Positions 1 through 12,526 of a stretch of DNA of 64,000 bases are shown here, one piece after another (within the stretch, counting starts at the first letter, position 1; each line of letters begins with the position of its first letter). Origin of the DNA: Phalacrocorax aristotelis (Eukaryota > Chordata > Aves > Suliformes > Phalacrocoracidae); the NCBI RefSeq assembly GCF_949628215.1, contig NC_134277.1, forward strand, positions 56,926,918 to 56,990,917. Reading direction: 5' to 3'. Under the pieces are notes generated by a model. That model was not told where the DNA came from and did no database searches. It worked only from the letters and a program-made list of their open reading frames with translations. The translations under genes and the position numbers were made by a program.

Positions 1-51
1 GCATAGCACAGCAGGGGCGTGCGTTAATGGGGAATGTGCACGCTGGAGTGT

Positions 52-72
52 GAGAGAGAGAGAAGGAGAGAG
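52..72 (+). repeat. GA-rich simple repeat
   Basis: Twenty-one bases of alternating GA with one interruption. Confidence 0.8.
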
Positions 73-1900
73 TCCCATGTGAAAACACAGTAACCTAGCA
101 CAGGCAGCAGGTAAGCTGGCATCGGGCAACTGTGGGCAAATTCCTGGGTGCTGGCTTACCCTGCAGTACCCCTCTGCGTACAGTCTCATAACCTGCAATA
201 TCCTTAACTGTTAGGTATTGAGAAGCCTCTTGAGTTGTCAGTCATCTGCTGTTGCTGATGGCCAGGGTGAAAGCATCCAGTGTGGCCTTACCAGTTTAGG
301 TCTTGCTCCTACTGTGAGGTTTTCTGGTTTGGCGTTGAAATGGAGCTGGCCTCGGGTTCTAAATAAGCATACTTTTAAATCTGGATCTAAGCATTAGGAG
401 AGCCTGGATCCAAGATACTTACTCTGACACGTTTCACCTGAACCAGCTGGGGAACATTAAAGTCTGTATCACCTATAACAAACACACCGGGTGATTTTTC
501 AGCTTTGGGTTTTGCCTGGCTCTAATTTTAATAATAAATTTATATGCAAGTGAAAACTAGACACTATGTTGACTTCAGGCAATTTATAATTATAGGATTT
601 TACCTTCATTTCCATAGAAACAGCTGAGGATGCAGCAAACAAAATTATGAATTGGATTCTGGTTTCAGTTCCACCTATAGAGCCCCAGAATATCCCCATT
701 CATTGCTGGCAGCATCATTATTCATTTCATAGAGTGGCTAACTGAAGCCATCATCTGACATCTTTTAAGAGGCAATAAAAGGAGCACTGTGAGGAAAAAG
801 CAACTGGAATTTAGACCTGAAATTATAGTAGGGAGAATAGAAAATTAGTTGTTTAGGAAGATAAGCACATCAATAAGTTGCTGTTGGATGAGTTAGTGTC
901 TAAATTTATAGCACGCTGGTTAGTCCTTGTTCGTTGCCTGTGTGCCTACTCTTTTCACACAGAAAATTTAAAGTATATTCCTATTCAGCAAGAAGTGAAG
1001 ATAGCCTTGCAGGACTCTGTAGGACATATGAAATTAATAAATGGATAAGCAGGAATAATATCTACCTTGCCCTATCTAAAGTTATTCTGCCTTTTAGGGT
1101 TAAATCAAAAACCTCCAACCCCCCTGACTCCTAAGACAGAAGACAGGACTGTATATGCAATCAGGAATGTATCTGTTGAATACCAGAGTGCTATTTTTAC
1201 ACTCAGAATAAAGCTGCACTTGCAAAGATCATGTTTTGCTTGTAGGGCTGGTAACCGAATCTGGCAGTACTGCCTTCTGAAGTAAATGCTTGAGTTTTGT
1301 TGAACTCGAGGACGAAGGATGGTTCAGGGGCACTGGCCTCGGGCAGGATTGATGGAAGTTCAGGCTGCCGGATGCCCACTTGACTCCCTGCATGATGGTC
1401 CTTGCATCCCTCCAACTCCTTGCTGTGAAATAGGATTAAGAGCATGGAAGAGGACAAATGCATCCAAGGCGCTTGGTCCATCAGGGGAGCCACACAAGTA
1501 CTGCAGATAAGCTGAAATGCTACAGGCTGAAAAATGCACGTGAACATGTCCTTGCAGACAGGGTCTGTCCTGAGCAAAGAGAACAAGACCGAGAACACGC
1601 AGAAGAAGAACATCTCCCTGTGCGGTGCTTGTTAAGGTCAAGTCATGACAGGCAGAGTGCCAGTGCATGCAGTTGTCATTATTCTAGGAAAGTAAATGAG
1701 AAGGATTGCTTCAGATGTTGTTATAGAACATAAAATAGCACTGATAGCTTCTGTTGCCCCTCTTCTCAAGTGGCATGCTATATTTAGAGAAAAAACCTGT
1801 TTTATTCCTTATGGGATTTGAGTGGCTTAAAGAGCGCAACGTGGAAAGTGAGTTGAGCCAAGCCAGTTTTATGTAAATAATCATGGCTGCAAAATCATTA
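73..1900. other. Non-coding, no gene seen
   Basis: AT-rich except for 1260-1700, where overlapping short open frames run on both strands (136 codons minus, 91 codons plus). Neither has a motif I recognise, and their overlap argues for GC-driven chance openness. Confidence 0.7.
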
Positions 1901-1930
1901 CTAAGTGTGATGGCACACTTAGATGGCACA
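1901..1930. repeat. Perfect hairpin overlapping a 9-bp direct repeat
   Basis: CTAAGTGTG (1901-1909) and its exact reverse complement CACACTTAG (1914-1922) flank a 4-base loop. GATGGCACA occurs at 1909-1917 and again at 1922-1930, so the direct repeat shares bases with the hairpin. Confidence 0.85.
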
Positions 1931-3092
1931 AGGGAACATGTTTATTGTCTAAAAATAAGGTGCTGTCTGCATTTTTAAGTTTTCATTTTATTGTCCACCT
2001 TGCCCTCAAACTATCCTCCCAGTTCTCCAGCATTCCTCTTGCCGGCCCATTTTCATATCACAGTTTAGTTAACAGTGCTAGAAGGTAGGGAAATCACTGC
2101 CCAAGCTCACCCTTTTTTAAGATGCTGACAAGTAGCTATAAAAGGACAGGATGCTTGAAACTGTCCCATCTGATATGGGTCTGGCTAGGTTGAGGCACCT
2201 CTAAATCATCAACTCTGTCCTGTGCAAACATTTGTTCTCTGTCAGCCCCTCCAAATACCCTCTCCCCAGCTTTATCTTTCTTCCTGGATTATCACCACCC
2301 TTTAATTTTGGCTGCAAGATCTAGAAGTTAAAAGAAAACAGAAGGGTTACTTCCACCCATCTCGTGTTTGCCCTGTTCTTGTTCATCTGCCATGCCTGGG
2401 CTCCTGCAGAGGACTCTTCTCCAGGCTACCCCGGTGTGATCCAGCAGGGGAACAGGCCACGTCCTCATCTGGAATAGGTAGTGGTGCTGCATTCATGTCC
2501 ATAGCTGTAGTAGAGTAGCACCACTTTATTTCAGCTGAAGATTGAGTCCCCTCCAGCACAGCAGAATTGATGCATGTCCTTGAATTCAACTCCATTTTAG
2601 CCTTGCCGAAGACATTTTTCTTTGTAAAGTGAGAGCACTAATCCTTGCTGTGATAAGAGGAATTTCAGAACCGTCCTACCCTGCACATACTCCTGAGTGA
2701 ATGTGATATTGTATACGAGATCATACCAAAACTGAGAAGTTTACCACGAATGTTTACTGTGACTTAATTCCACATTAGTTCTAGTCATGCAATGGCTATT
2801 TTTTCGTCCCTTTAAAAACATTCTTCCTCCTGACTACATTCCAAGGTAGGTGTGAGATATCTCACTAAATCACCGTCTAATTTATAACTTTTGTCAGTCA
2901 TTCAGTGAGTCATGACTTTATTATTGCAGCAATGCAACCCACAAACATATTCACCCCCCCTTCCCTGCCCTTAAAGCTTCAGTTTGTTTGGTCCCAAAGA
3001 AAGCTTTGGTTCCACATTGCCCAACAGACACTTACAGACCTTGTTTCCACCCAGAGCTTCTGCTGAGGAACTTATTGCCTGATTTTTTCTGA
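1931..3092. other. Non-coding, no gene seen
   Basis: Unique sequence. A lone TATAAAAGG at 2137-2145 and an AP-1-like TGAGTCAT at 2906-2913 have no supporting context. Confidence 0.7.
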
Positions 3093-3152
3093 TTTTTTTT
3101 TTCTTTTTTTTTTTCCCTCCTCCCTCTTGCTTCATCTTCCCCTCTCCCCTTT
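3093..3152 (+). repeat. Polypyrimidine tract
   Basis: Sixty bases almost wholly T and C, with long T-runs first and CT-rich sequence after. It could be read as an intron-end polypyrimidine tract, but no convincing AG acceptor with an open exon follows. Confidence 0.8.
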
Positions 3153-4224
3153 ATGTAGAAGTAACTTCTCTGAGTATTTTTGTGTGTGCTAGTGCTTGCA
3201 ACCCAAGCTAGCAGCGGTATCCTGGGATTGAAGTGTCTCAAACCTACCTCTGAGCTGTGCTTTTGCTTTCAACCATTGTCTATGCAGTAGTCAAAAGAAA
3301 CAAATGGCATGAGCACTATCAGTGAGAGCACACTAGAAATTGCTACCTCCTCCTCTCTTCCTCCAGTCAAAAACAACAGCATTTGTAACCAGAGACAGCC
3401 TTATGCAACACACAAACATCTCAAGTATGGTAAACTATTTCCAATTGTTCCATGTGCCTAAGTAATTCCTGGTCCCCCACTTCTAATATCTTTTGCAATT
3501 TTTATTAGAACAATTGCTTATTCCTATTCTATCGGCGCCTAGATGTTTTGTGTGAACAGTGCCTAGCACACTGCAGATGCTTTCTCTATCTTGAATACTT
3601 TGCAGCCTCATTAAGTGTTTAAAAATAAGAATACATGCTAAGATTAGTAATGGGATATATGAGAAGTACAAAAGAGGAAAGAAATGTATCTGTTCTATAC
3701 ATTTCCAATCAGCAAAACTGGGTGGGGCGTTGCACCGCAACAGGTTTCTGATGTTCAGTATCTTCTGACTAGCACAAATCTTTCAAAGGGAAGGTCCTCT
3801 TCCATTTGGAGCTTTCTTGAACAAGTACCAGTTACACCATTGGAGTGTCATTTTTTAAGACATTGGATGAATGTTTCCAGTCTGTCTGGAAGACAGCATC
3901 TCTGGATGGTCAGCTCACTTTACAGTTTAAGGTCTGGAGCCAGATTTTTCAAGAATTTACAGGTAATTTTGAAGTCCGTGGTTTGGTCCTGTACCTGAGG
4001 CACCTGGATTTTGAGATATGCATGTATTTAAGCATGTATTTTTGGGATAGATCTTCTCACCTCCCTGTTTAGGATTTTAAAAAAACAACCAAACAAGATG
4101 GAACTACTCCTGCTTCTAATTTTTTAAATCTTAGATCACATCTGAATGCCTCTATTCTTAATTGAAATTAGGTGCATATTAATACAATGTCTTCCTCCTT
4201 GTTTTTCGTCATATCACCTGTATT
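3153..4224. other. Non-coding, no gene seen
   Basis: Unique sequence apart from the MIR-like scrap at 3550. The stretch 3935-4040 (CCAGATTTTTCAAGAATTTA, then CTGAGGCACCTGGATTTTG) may be a further faint copy of the palindromic repeat seen at 10150. Confidence 0.6.
3550..3585 (+). repeat. Possible MIR 3'-end fragment
   Basis: AACAGTGCCTAGCACA at 3555-3570 differs by one base from the AACAGTGCCTGGCACA block near the MIR 3' end. Only this short block is clear. Confidence 0.25.
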
Positions 4225-4289
4225 GTGGTGGTTGGTTTTTTGGGTTTGGGTTTGGTTGGGGTTTGTTTTTTCTTTTTTTTTTTTTTTTT
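4225..4289 (+). repeat. G/T-rich tract followed by T-run
   Basis: Spaced G-runs (GG at 4234, GGG at 4242, GGG at 4248, GGGG at 4258) separated by TTT give telomere-like TTTGGG units with two-layer G-quadruplex potential. A T-run reaching 4289 follows. Confidence 0.75.
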
Positions 4290-5310
4290 GCATTGATCAC
4301 TTCAGTCTAGAAAAGGCCTCTAGGAAAACTATTAAGGATAGGCTTTTTTAATTTCCAGTATAAGATAGTTCCTTGGAGTTTATTTATTAATTCAGCTGAC
4401 TGCACTGCTAGGGCTTCTCTTCTGCTTAAACATTAATTGGTCTCGAATAAATTCTGACACTTTACACCACAGATGTGATGGCAGTGTCACTGTGACATGT
4501 TTCAGGATCATGTGCTAAGCTCTGTATTTTACTGCTTGTGGTTAACCCCATTGTTCCACATGCAGAACAGTCAAATCATCAATGTTTCTGCCATAGACTA
4601 CATGTCTGTCAAAGTTTGGGCTTCAGATATGTTCCTTTGGAAGGAAAATGGTGGTGGATCATTATGGAAAAGCAGGGAAAATAAAAGCCCATTGAGTGCA
4701 TGGGTACTGTGGTACTTGGAGCTGGTGCATGAGGAATGGAGGGCACAAAGACTGGGATGTGGGACTTCTGGCTCTGGGAGTATGAATGTTAGAGGTATAT
4801 GAAAATTTTCACCCTATACGTACAAGGTGAACAAAATAGCTTGCACATAATTGTATAAAAGCTGTCTGACTGTTGAAAAGTCTCATTTTGCAAACCATCG
4901 ATTGTCATGTAGGAAAGTACACTTTATGACATTAGTCTGCTGAAAAATTCTTCAAGCAAAAATTTGCATGGGAGGGTCTGTAAAGCAGAGGAAGGAAAAT
5001 CTTCAGGACCAGGATTATGCATTATGGCCCAAATAGGTGTCAGTGATGTATTCCCCAGGCTCCTTCACTGATAAGATACTGAAAAGCCAGGGCATTTTGT
5101 ACAGTAATATCAGCATGATGACTGAAAACACATCACCAAGCCTACAGATTCTGAAATGAGAAAATGCCAAAAGAAACACACAGATTTTGTTTCTTCAGCT
5201 GTTATCATGAGAGATCATAATCCTGTTGAGCAGTAAAGCAATGCTGCTGTCTAAAAGAAGCCACAAATTAAGTGATCAGAGACATGATTCTTTTTTTTTC
5301 ATTCTCCCCT
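4290..5310. other. Non-coding, no gene seen
   Basis: AT-rich. The best open frame is 101 codons (4497-4802, plus), with no recognisable domain or credible splice sites. Confidence 0.7.
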
Positions 5311-5380
5311 TTTTTTTAAAGTGACTAGTTGACCCTTGGTGCTATACACTTTTGGGGTTTCTAGTGAGATGCACATCCAC
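5311..5380. repeat. Half-copy of the same palindromic repeat
   Basis: AAAGTGACTAGT (5318-5329), then CCTTGGTGCTATACACTTTTG and GGGTTTCTAGTGAGATGCAC, follows the same block order as the left arm of the element at 10150-10350: AGTGACTA, then TTGG.TG, then TTTTG. Only one arm is visible here. Confidence 0.35.
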
Positions 5381-5980
5381 TGGGTCTGACATTTTTTTCA
5401 GAAGGTGTTGAGCACTTCCACCCCCTCCACCGAAGCCATACCTCGTGTTGTGTAAAAGGAACAGAAGGCCTATGGGGATTTCCTCTGAAGCTAATATACA
5501 AACAGCAGTTGGACGGCTCCAGCTCTTAAAAGTATAGACAACCTTAAATAGATGGGCTGGGATAACTGGGAGGGAAAGAGAGACATCTGTTGAGTTGTTG
5601 AAAAGACATATGCTCCTAGCACTTCCTTTGTCATGCATTTTGGAAATCTTTTCTCTCTGAGTTTATTGCTAATATTTAATTTAAAACCAGATTTGGATTG
5701 TTGACAAAATTATAACTTTAAAATGGACACTTTCCCCCCCTCCTTTCCCAGTCTAATTTGAGCAGCATTCGCTCTCCCATTTCCTCCTCCAGCTGGTCCC
5801 AGCTCACGCACCCTGGGTCATACTGGAGAAAGGGGGAACTCACCCTGGCTTTGGCTTTATGTGAGAGGGCAAGGATGGCAGGAGAGTGGGGAAGTGACAG
5901 TTTGCAAGTTGGTAACACCACACTCCTCCTGTCACTCTCCAGGTTAGTAATCATGTTTATATCGGATGGAAAACGTGACT

Positions 5981-6004
5981 GTATTTGTGTGTGTGTTTGT
6001 GTAT
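5981..6004 (+). repeat. Short GT microsatellite
   Basis: Imperfect GT repeat with TTT interruptions. Confidence 0.7.
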
Positions 6005-6146
6005 CAGCACTTAATGACATTTCAAGGCATCCGACAAAAGCCTAATTCCTTGGATTGGTTTCGTCAAATAATAAAATGACTTGACATAAGTATAATTGAA
6101 AGCAGATGTGGAAATACAGAATTTTAGCAGTCATTCGCCCCCAACT

Positions 6147-6160
6147 CCCCCCCCCCCCCC
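6147..6160 (+). repeat. Homopolymer C14
   Basis: Fourteen consecutive C, then GCCC. Long C or G runs are unstable and prone to assembly error. Confidence 0.9.
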
Positions 6161-6954
6161 GCCCTTAGTTCTCAGTTCATGCCAGAAATATTTTCATTTT
6201 TGTTTCCTACTTCCTCTCTGCAGAACAAAGCCTGGGGAGGATGAGTTCTGGGGCAGGGAACCAAAGGGTATTCATTTCGCATTTTCATGTCTCCTTGTAA
6301 AATTTCCACCTTTTCTGAGTTCATTTTCCATTATGAAGGAAAGTTTTGTGTACCTCCCCTCCTGTCCCCTGTTTCTGAACTCATCCGCTAGATGAACTCT
6401 GTTATATAATCATTCCTGTCCACGATGGCTGTTTACTGCTATTGCTTGAATCTGAAATTGTAGGTTATGCACTGGGTTCGGCCAAGCAAACAGCCTACAT
6501 TATGTTTTCGCCTTTCCCACTTGGCTGGATTAAGTAAAGGTTGGATAGAAGAAATTGTAAAGATGCAGAAAAGAAATTGTAAATTTTGCACATATGCAAA
6601 CAAAACTGTGGGCAAAAGGTGGAAGGGTTCTTTCCAACAGCTTTACACTATAAAATACATAGTCTTTACGGCTGCTCCATAGCCTCAAAGGAATAGAATG
6701 AAAGCACCAGTGATGATATCAAAGGTATTATTGGCCACTCCAAATGGCAGCAATGACTGTCTGTGGAACAGCCCTTCCCAATATGTCAAACCAGTGTGAC
6801 TGGAATAATTAAGGGCTCAGAGCCACAACAATGGCAGTTTAAAATCAACACTGATTTTCTTGAATCTTCAGCCATGCCAGCATCACAGTATCATCACTCA
6901 CACTGTTTTGGGAAGAAACAAGACTTATAAAAACTGTTATCTGCTTAGATTTCA

Positions 6955-7055
6955 TCATCTTTTGAAAAAGAGGGTCATGTGCTTCAGGAGAGTCAGGTAC
7001 TCGGTTCCCATTTCAGTGGGATTCAAGCACAATATCCTGTAAAAATCCCAGCCTC
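6955..7055. repeat. Palindromic sauropsid repeat remnant
   Basis: The order CTTTTGAAAAAGAGGG, then GTCAGGTACTCGGTTCCCAT, TTCAGTGGGATTCAAGCAC and CTGTAAAAATCCCAGCC is symmetric around 7012 (CCCA near the centre against TGGG). It matches a widespread old sauropsid element built from a CCCATT...AATGGG centre flanked by TTTGAAAA-type blocks. It is worn, and its edges are approximate. Confidence 0.4.
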
Positions 7056-9300
7056 GAGCTTTAACTGAGGTCTTTTAGCCTTGAGATGTTTGTGTCTGTC
7101 TATCTTCCCTATGGCTTTTGAGCCTTTTGACCAATGGGGGAAAAAAATATATAACTGAGCAGGCTGGAAGTCTCTAAGTTGTTTATGGTGCCATAAGTTG
7201 CATGCAAACAGGTGGTCAGTTAATGGAAGAGGGTAACAGGGATGCACTACTGCCAGTAGTAACATAGGGGCTGCCAGCGCACAACGCATTGCCATCTGAA
7301 CTTGTCCTTTCTTAGAATCCAAAGTCAGCCCCATGTGAGCCTCCAATCCATCAGAAATGAGGGTTCACACTTTCAGCTACCCATGAGACTGATGGTTTTT
7401 TCCTTCAAAGCTGAGATGGCTGGACTATGTATGAAGAGGACTCCAGTCTGATTTTTATATTCCAGACACTAGTTTTATGGTTTCTTCATCTGGGGCATGG
7501 TGGACCTGGTTTCCAATAGCGCTGAGAACACGGAGCTCCAACTAACTGCAGGCACCAGTAACTTCAGGTGTCTTTGGAAATCACAGTCTCCCTTACTAAG
7601 CTGCGTTAGTAGTATAATGACTAGTTTAGAAGCAGCAGATAATGTCTGAGGCATCTATTTGTTACTGGTAAGATCCTAATTTAAATTGTGAAAGGTGAAA
7701 TACACAGGCTGAAGTGCTTGAAAAGTAATGCAAGTGCATGAGAGCGGCTGAATATATTTAGAGTTTACAAAAAAGAGATGGGGAGTGGGATGGTCTACAG
7801 AAGAGGGTCGGTGAAGCCAGCCAAAACAGGAACTGCCAGGAATATGTCAGGGGGATAATCTAGGAAAGACAGTTCAGCAGAGGTGTTAGTTCTGCATAAA
7901 AGGGACTAAGAGGAGAGTGTAAGATAAAGCAGCCCGCTGCTCTAGTGTATACTTGCACCCTCATAGGCATACCTATCACTCCCAAAAGCATGCTCCTATT
8001 TCACGTAGGACTGCAGCATGGCAGGAGAATCTAGTATTAGACCAAACATATTGAAAGCATTCTTCTAGCCCATCTTTTGCTGTCCTGTGAATCTTAGGAC
8101 TCCTCCAGGATGCTAGGCAACCTGAAATAAGAGAGCTGAGGAGGCATCAGGCTTTCTCCGTGCTGTACAGTTGTTGTGGTAGGCTTATTGATCTTACTCA
8201 GGCTAGCATGCACAGCTGGAGTGAACAGTTTGTGCTCTGGAGGCAGTGTAGGCTCCACAGACAGCTGAAATCAAGAGAGTGCTTGGTAAGTGTAATCTGG
8301 TGCTCATTTCAGGAAAGGAGATCTTTTAATGAATGTTCTGAATATCTTAGAAGAGCATAATGCTATATGAAATGGTCATTATTTTTTCAAATTAGTAATA
8401 GTAACTTATTAGAAGGTAGAAATCAAAATTTCTGAGCTACTGACTTTATTGCTGTCTATTCAGGTAAGTTTCTTACTGTCCTTTCAAATACCAGTAGTGC
8501 TAAAGAGGCAGATTTTACATTTCTTCAGGATACGGTAACAGGACGTGTAAATACTTATAAAGCTAACAATTATGCTTACCTGTATAACCACAATGCATCT
8601 TGGGATTAGCCTAGCTTAAAGCCCATGTCTCTGATTCATCTGCCGAGTATGTTGGTAAAACCATCCATTTGTTGTGAAACTCTGTTGATTGCATGGTTCA
8701 GCTTGCACATGCAATTTCTTCATCTGTGCACACACTTATCAGATTTGTGTGGACAAAACAGATGCTTACACAGTATTTATGGAAAGTTCATCTGTATGTT
8801 TTCTCTTTTGCCATAATCAGAATGTCAAGATTGTCAGTTAACTTTTCACATGTACACACTGTTCTAGGGTTTGAAACATAATTAATGGGGGCACGTAGTC
8901 ATCAGCTTCATCAGGTTGTTTTGTTTTCTGTAGGCTTCTGTGTAGTGTAGACTTTAGGTAAGTTTCCTTCAATGCATCTGTTAAACGTGTAAAAGTCAAG
9001 TATGTGGCCACATTTCTACACTGGCCTAATTCCATCTCTCAGGCTAAATGTGTAATGACAAGCTGCATGTTTTTTTCTGCTAGGACGTAAAATGCTATTG
9101 GTCACAAATATCCTTGGTTTGTCTTTGGTGAAGGTGGTAAGCTTATGGCTGAGAAGAAATTTATCCCGCTGTTGAAAGAACTCTGCAAAGTCAAAACTCT
9201 CCAGCTCAGGACCCAAGGCTAAGTGTGTTTTAGCTGGAGTGACAGTGAGAAAAAAATGCAATGAGCTTAAGTACTACGTAGGCCTTCATATGATGCTTGC
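7056..9300. other. Non-coding, no gene seen
   Basis: Unique sequence. A full-consensus splice donor CAGGTAAGT sits at 8461-8469, but the frame leading into it is open for only 17 codons. Confidence 0.7.
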
Positions 9301-9343
9301 TTTTTTTCTTTTCTTTTTCTTTTTTTTTCTTTTTTTTTTTTTT
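9301..9343 (+). repeat. T-rich polypyrimidine tract
   Basis: Forty-three bases of T with scattered single C. Confidence 0.9.
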
Positions 9344-10149
9344 AAATAACATGAAATTATAATTGTGTCCTAAAACTATTAAGACAGGCCCTTGCTTCCA
9401 ACGTTTGAGTATCAAGTCCCCCAGGCTGTCAGTTTTGATCTGAAGTTTGAAGGAAGCTTTCAGAACTCCTTATGGTACGTATTTGTGTTATTTCCATTTG
9501 TACCTCCAGGTACAGAGGCTTCCATCCTGGAGTCACTCTTCTCCGCTAATCGTGTCTCGTGAGAGGGACACCTTGTGTTAACCTCCTCCTTCTCACTTTC
9601 CTTCTCAAGCCTTCTCTGTCTCCATTGCACCAGGGTCACTAATCCTGCTTCCATAAAAAGTTATGCACTGTGGGTATTTATTCTGCTACCCATGTCCCAC
9701 AGCCTCCATCCTCCTGTGAAGGCCTGTGCTTGTGTCCCTCACCTTCCGCTTCCTTCCTCCCATTATTTGGCAAAGACAGACATTTTTTAGGGGACAGCAT
9801 AATAAACTCTGTTGGAAAGATGGGATGGAAAGAGGTGAGGGAGTGATACTGTTATTTCAGAAAGTGTTAATGAATGTTTTCAGCCAAACCTTTGACCTAA
9901 GAGGGAGTGGTGGAAGCACAAAGCAGATGACGAAGGCTCTTTGTGTTCCCCATGACCGTTGTGCTCCTCCTTCTCAGCTGTGAGCATCTGGAATAGTCTC
10001 TAACATTTTTAATTGAACAAATGCAGCATTCCCAAGCTGCTGTGTGACAGACAAACAGACAAACCTACAAATAAATGCCATGAATTTGAGTGTGTGGGTT
10101 CACAAGCTCAGTCAATTATTCACAACTAGAAAAATAAGGTTGCATAAAT
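9344..10149. other. Non-coding, no gene seen
   Basis: Unique sequence; CT-rich patches at 9580-9620 and 9700-9770 explain the short open frames there. Confidence 0.7.
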
Positions 10150-10350
10150 GGTCAAGATTTTTCAAGAGTGACTAATAGTTTTGGATGTCTTATTCTTTGC
10201 ATGATCCCTTAAAAATACCTTAAAAGGCCTTTGCTTTGGTGTATGGGTTCCCATAACCTTCTGAAAATTGAGGGTCCTTATAGATGTTTCCTGGTGGACA
10301 CCAAGAAAATCCAGAGGTTATCAAAATCAATTTTCATCTGAAAGTGTTAG
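10150..10350. mobile_element. Degenerate palindromic MITE-like element
   Basis: Two arms face each other around 10245. The left arm runs AAGATTTTTCAAGAGTGAC, TAATAGTTTTGGATGTC and then ACCTTAAAAGGCCT. The right arm runs CTTCTGAAAATTGAGGGTCC, TTATAGATGTTTC, TGGTGGACACCAAGAAAATC, and ends TTTTCATCTGAAAGTG. This is the layout of a common sauropsid non-autonomous palindromic repeat, in which AAAAGTGACTAGTGATTTTG-type and GACACC-type blocks occur once in each direction. The arms pair only weakly now. I infer the family from memory; the exact Repbase name is not known to me. Confidence 0.45.
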
Positions 10351-12513
10351 CTATAAAGTTATGTGTAGGGGCATTGTTTTCTGGTTTATATCTGTCTGTG
10401 AATCCTCCTCACATGTTTGTATACAGACTCTACAAATAGATGTTAACAGTATGTTTTATAAGTTATCTTGTAGGTGGAAGCACTTTGCTAGGAGCAGACA
10501 CAGTTCTAATGGTCTGAAAGATTGGGAAGGGAGGCCTAGGAAGAGTTTATCTGTTAGGTCTTGAATGTGGGGCTGTTTACTAACCACACACAAAGTATTT
10601 TAAGAGGGAATGGGGCATTGCAGTGTTGCTTTGCAACATTGCTGGTGTCTGAAGCATGGGGAAAGAACATATGAAATTGTCCTAATAAACTGGAAAAGCT
10701 GAGTGGTGGCAGGCCCTAGTAGGCATTTTTAGGGTCGCTATAGCATGGCGGTAGCCTGAGGTAGGCAAGATTTTGGTGGGCAGAGCCACAACTGGTCACT
10801 GCAGCACCCTGGGACATGGCTGGAGAAAAGCAGCCGAAAGGTCACACAATCCATCCAGCTAAACAGTCCTGGTGGGTGGCAGTCTGAAATAATTCCTGAG
10901 CTCTTAATTAGGAAGATTCTTCTTCCAGGTTCCGGCCGAAGTCATAAGACATGCCAAGGCAAGGAGCCAAAAGATCAAAAGGACACTAAATATTTTTTTT
11001 AAGCCATTCTGTGGAGAGAGGGAGGAGAGAGCCGTCTGGGGCCAGTTCACACAGGACATGCTGATGGGGCTTGGCTTTGCTCTAGGATGTGAAGAAGCAG
11101 AATCTGCCTGGCCCTACTCTCCTTGGTTTTCACATAAAGACAACTGTGGGGTCTTTTATCTTAGCTTTATCTTTTATCTTAGCTTCTCTTATCAAACTTC
11201 TGTGCTAATAGCATCTTTTTCTCCCAGTGTTAGGGTTGCACAGTAACTTGGTTTGAAAATGCTGTGTAATTACCTGTTTTAACCATTTGTTACAAGCCCT
11301 TGAGAAGGAGTATTGCAAGTGTCGATTCCAGGCAAATTTCCGAGTTAAGCATAAGTAAGCCCACCACATTGTATCTTGAGAATCACCTTTAACGACATGT
11401 GAAATATTGAGTTAATCCAAGAAAAGACAAAGAGGTGAAACTAGTGCTGAAGAACGGGGAGAGGATGTACCTTGCTTATATGGAGACAAGGGGCAAGTCA
11501 AATTCCATGTTTCATAAAATGAGTAGTTCATGAAGAGCACAAACCACAGAGTTTTTTCTTCCACAGACTTTTCTCTAAAAGGCTCTTCCTCTTGCTCCAT
11601 TCATTTCCACAAGTCTTCTGTTTGTATCCTCTGATGTATGGTAAGGGTATACGCTGCAACCTTTCCTACATTGGCTCTGCATATCAATTTTCACTCACCC
11701 TGCACCTATCCTTCTGGCAGACTTGGCTGAAAATGAAGAGGGAATTTGAAATTTATTGGGGAGAAACTGTTATGAGACAATGACTGGTTGACAGTGTGGT
11801 ATCTTAAATCCTCTTTTCCAAGGGAACTTGGCTGAACTGGGTAAGTTTGGAGAACCAAAAGCAGCATGGAATTGATTTTTGCAGGAGGAGCTTGGTAGGA
11901 AGGACACCGAAACCTCTAAACTTGCTTTGTGCCCCATGGATTCCCTTTTAATTTTTTTTTCTAACTGCAAAATGCAAGATAGGAGTTGAACATGGAAGTA
12001 GAAGTTGGTCACTTCTTACACTGAAAAAGAAAGCCAGAATTTTTCAACCCAAACAGGAAACATGATGGTAGGTCCTGACTGTATAAAATCTTTCTTCTTC
12101 TGCCATTCCTCTTGTGGTTGCGCAAGGGAAACCCCCTTTTTAGTGGAAAGTTTTGGTGGGGTCCAGACTGAGATTCCAGTGGAGACTCTGTTGCAATCTT
12201 AAACTTGGAGCAGCTGCCATCCCTCCTTAATGACATCAGTGACATTATTTTGATAAAAAAGAGCAAGTTCTCACAGCTTTGGTGGAATTTGCAGTCATTT
12301 AATGTGAGAATAATTTTTTCATTAAATGTATTTTTTTTAAATTTCATCACATTCTTTTTCAAAAGTCATTACAGAAAGGACAAGTTAGAACAATAGATTT
12401 GTAGTAGACCAGACCTGAATTTTTTGTGCCTATTTCTGGTTGTATGTGCATTTATATGCATATTTAATAAAATAACCTTTTAAAAAAAATTACTGAAAGG
12501 TCCATAATCTCTC
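10351..12513. other. Non-coding, no gene seen
   Basis: Unique sequence apart from the 18-bp duplication at 11152. The longest frame is 117 codons (12009-12362, minus), lysine/phenylalanine-rich as expected from AT-rich DNA. Confidence 0.7.
11152..11187 (+). repeat. 18-bp tandem duplication
   Basis: TCTTTTATCTTAGCTT occurs at 11152-11167 and 11170-11185. The two 18-bp units differ only in their last two bases, which points to a recent slippage duplication. Confidence 0.9.
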
Positions 12514-12526
12514 TTTTTTTTTTTTT
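12514..12526 (+). repeat. T13 run
   Basis: Thirteen T in a row inside a short pyrimidine stretch. Confidence 0.85.

Larger units (their letters stand above)
5381..6954. other. Non-coding, no gene seen
   Basis: Holds the GT and C14 tracts. Opposing open frames of about 95-100 codons at 5718-6045 shadow each other and carry no motif. Confidence 0.7.

Noticed and set aside
2137..2145. TATAAAAGG, a textbook TATA box (similar at 4854)
   Set aside because: No initiator, CpG island or downstream gene; expected by chance.
8461..8469. Full-consensus splice donor CAGGTAAGT
   Set aside because: The frame before it is open for only 17 codons and there is no matching acceptor; such 9-mers occur by chance about once per 130 kb counting both strands.
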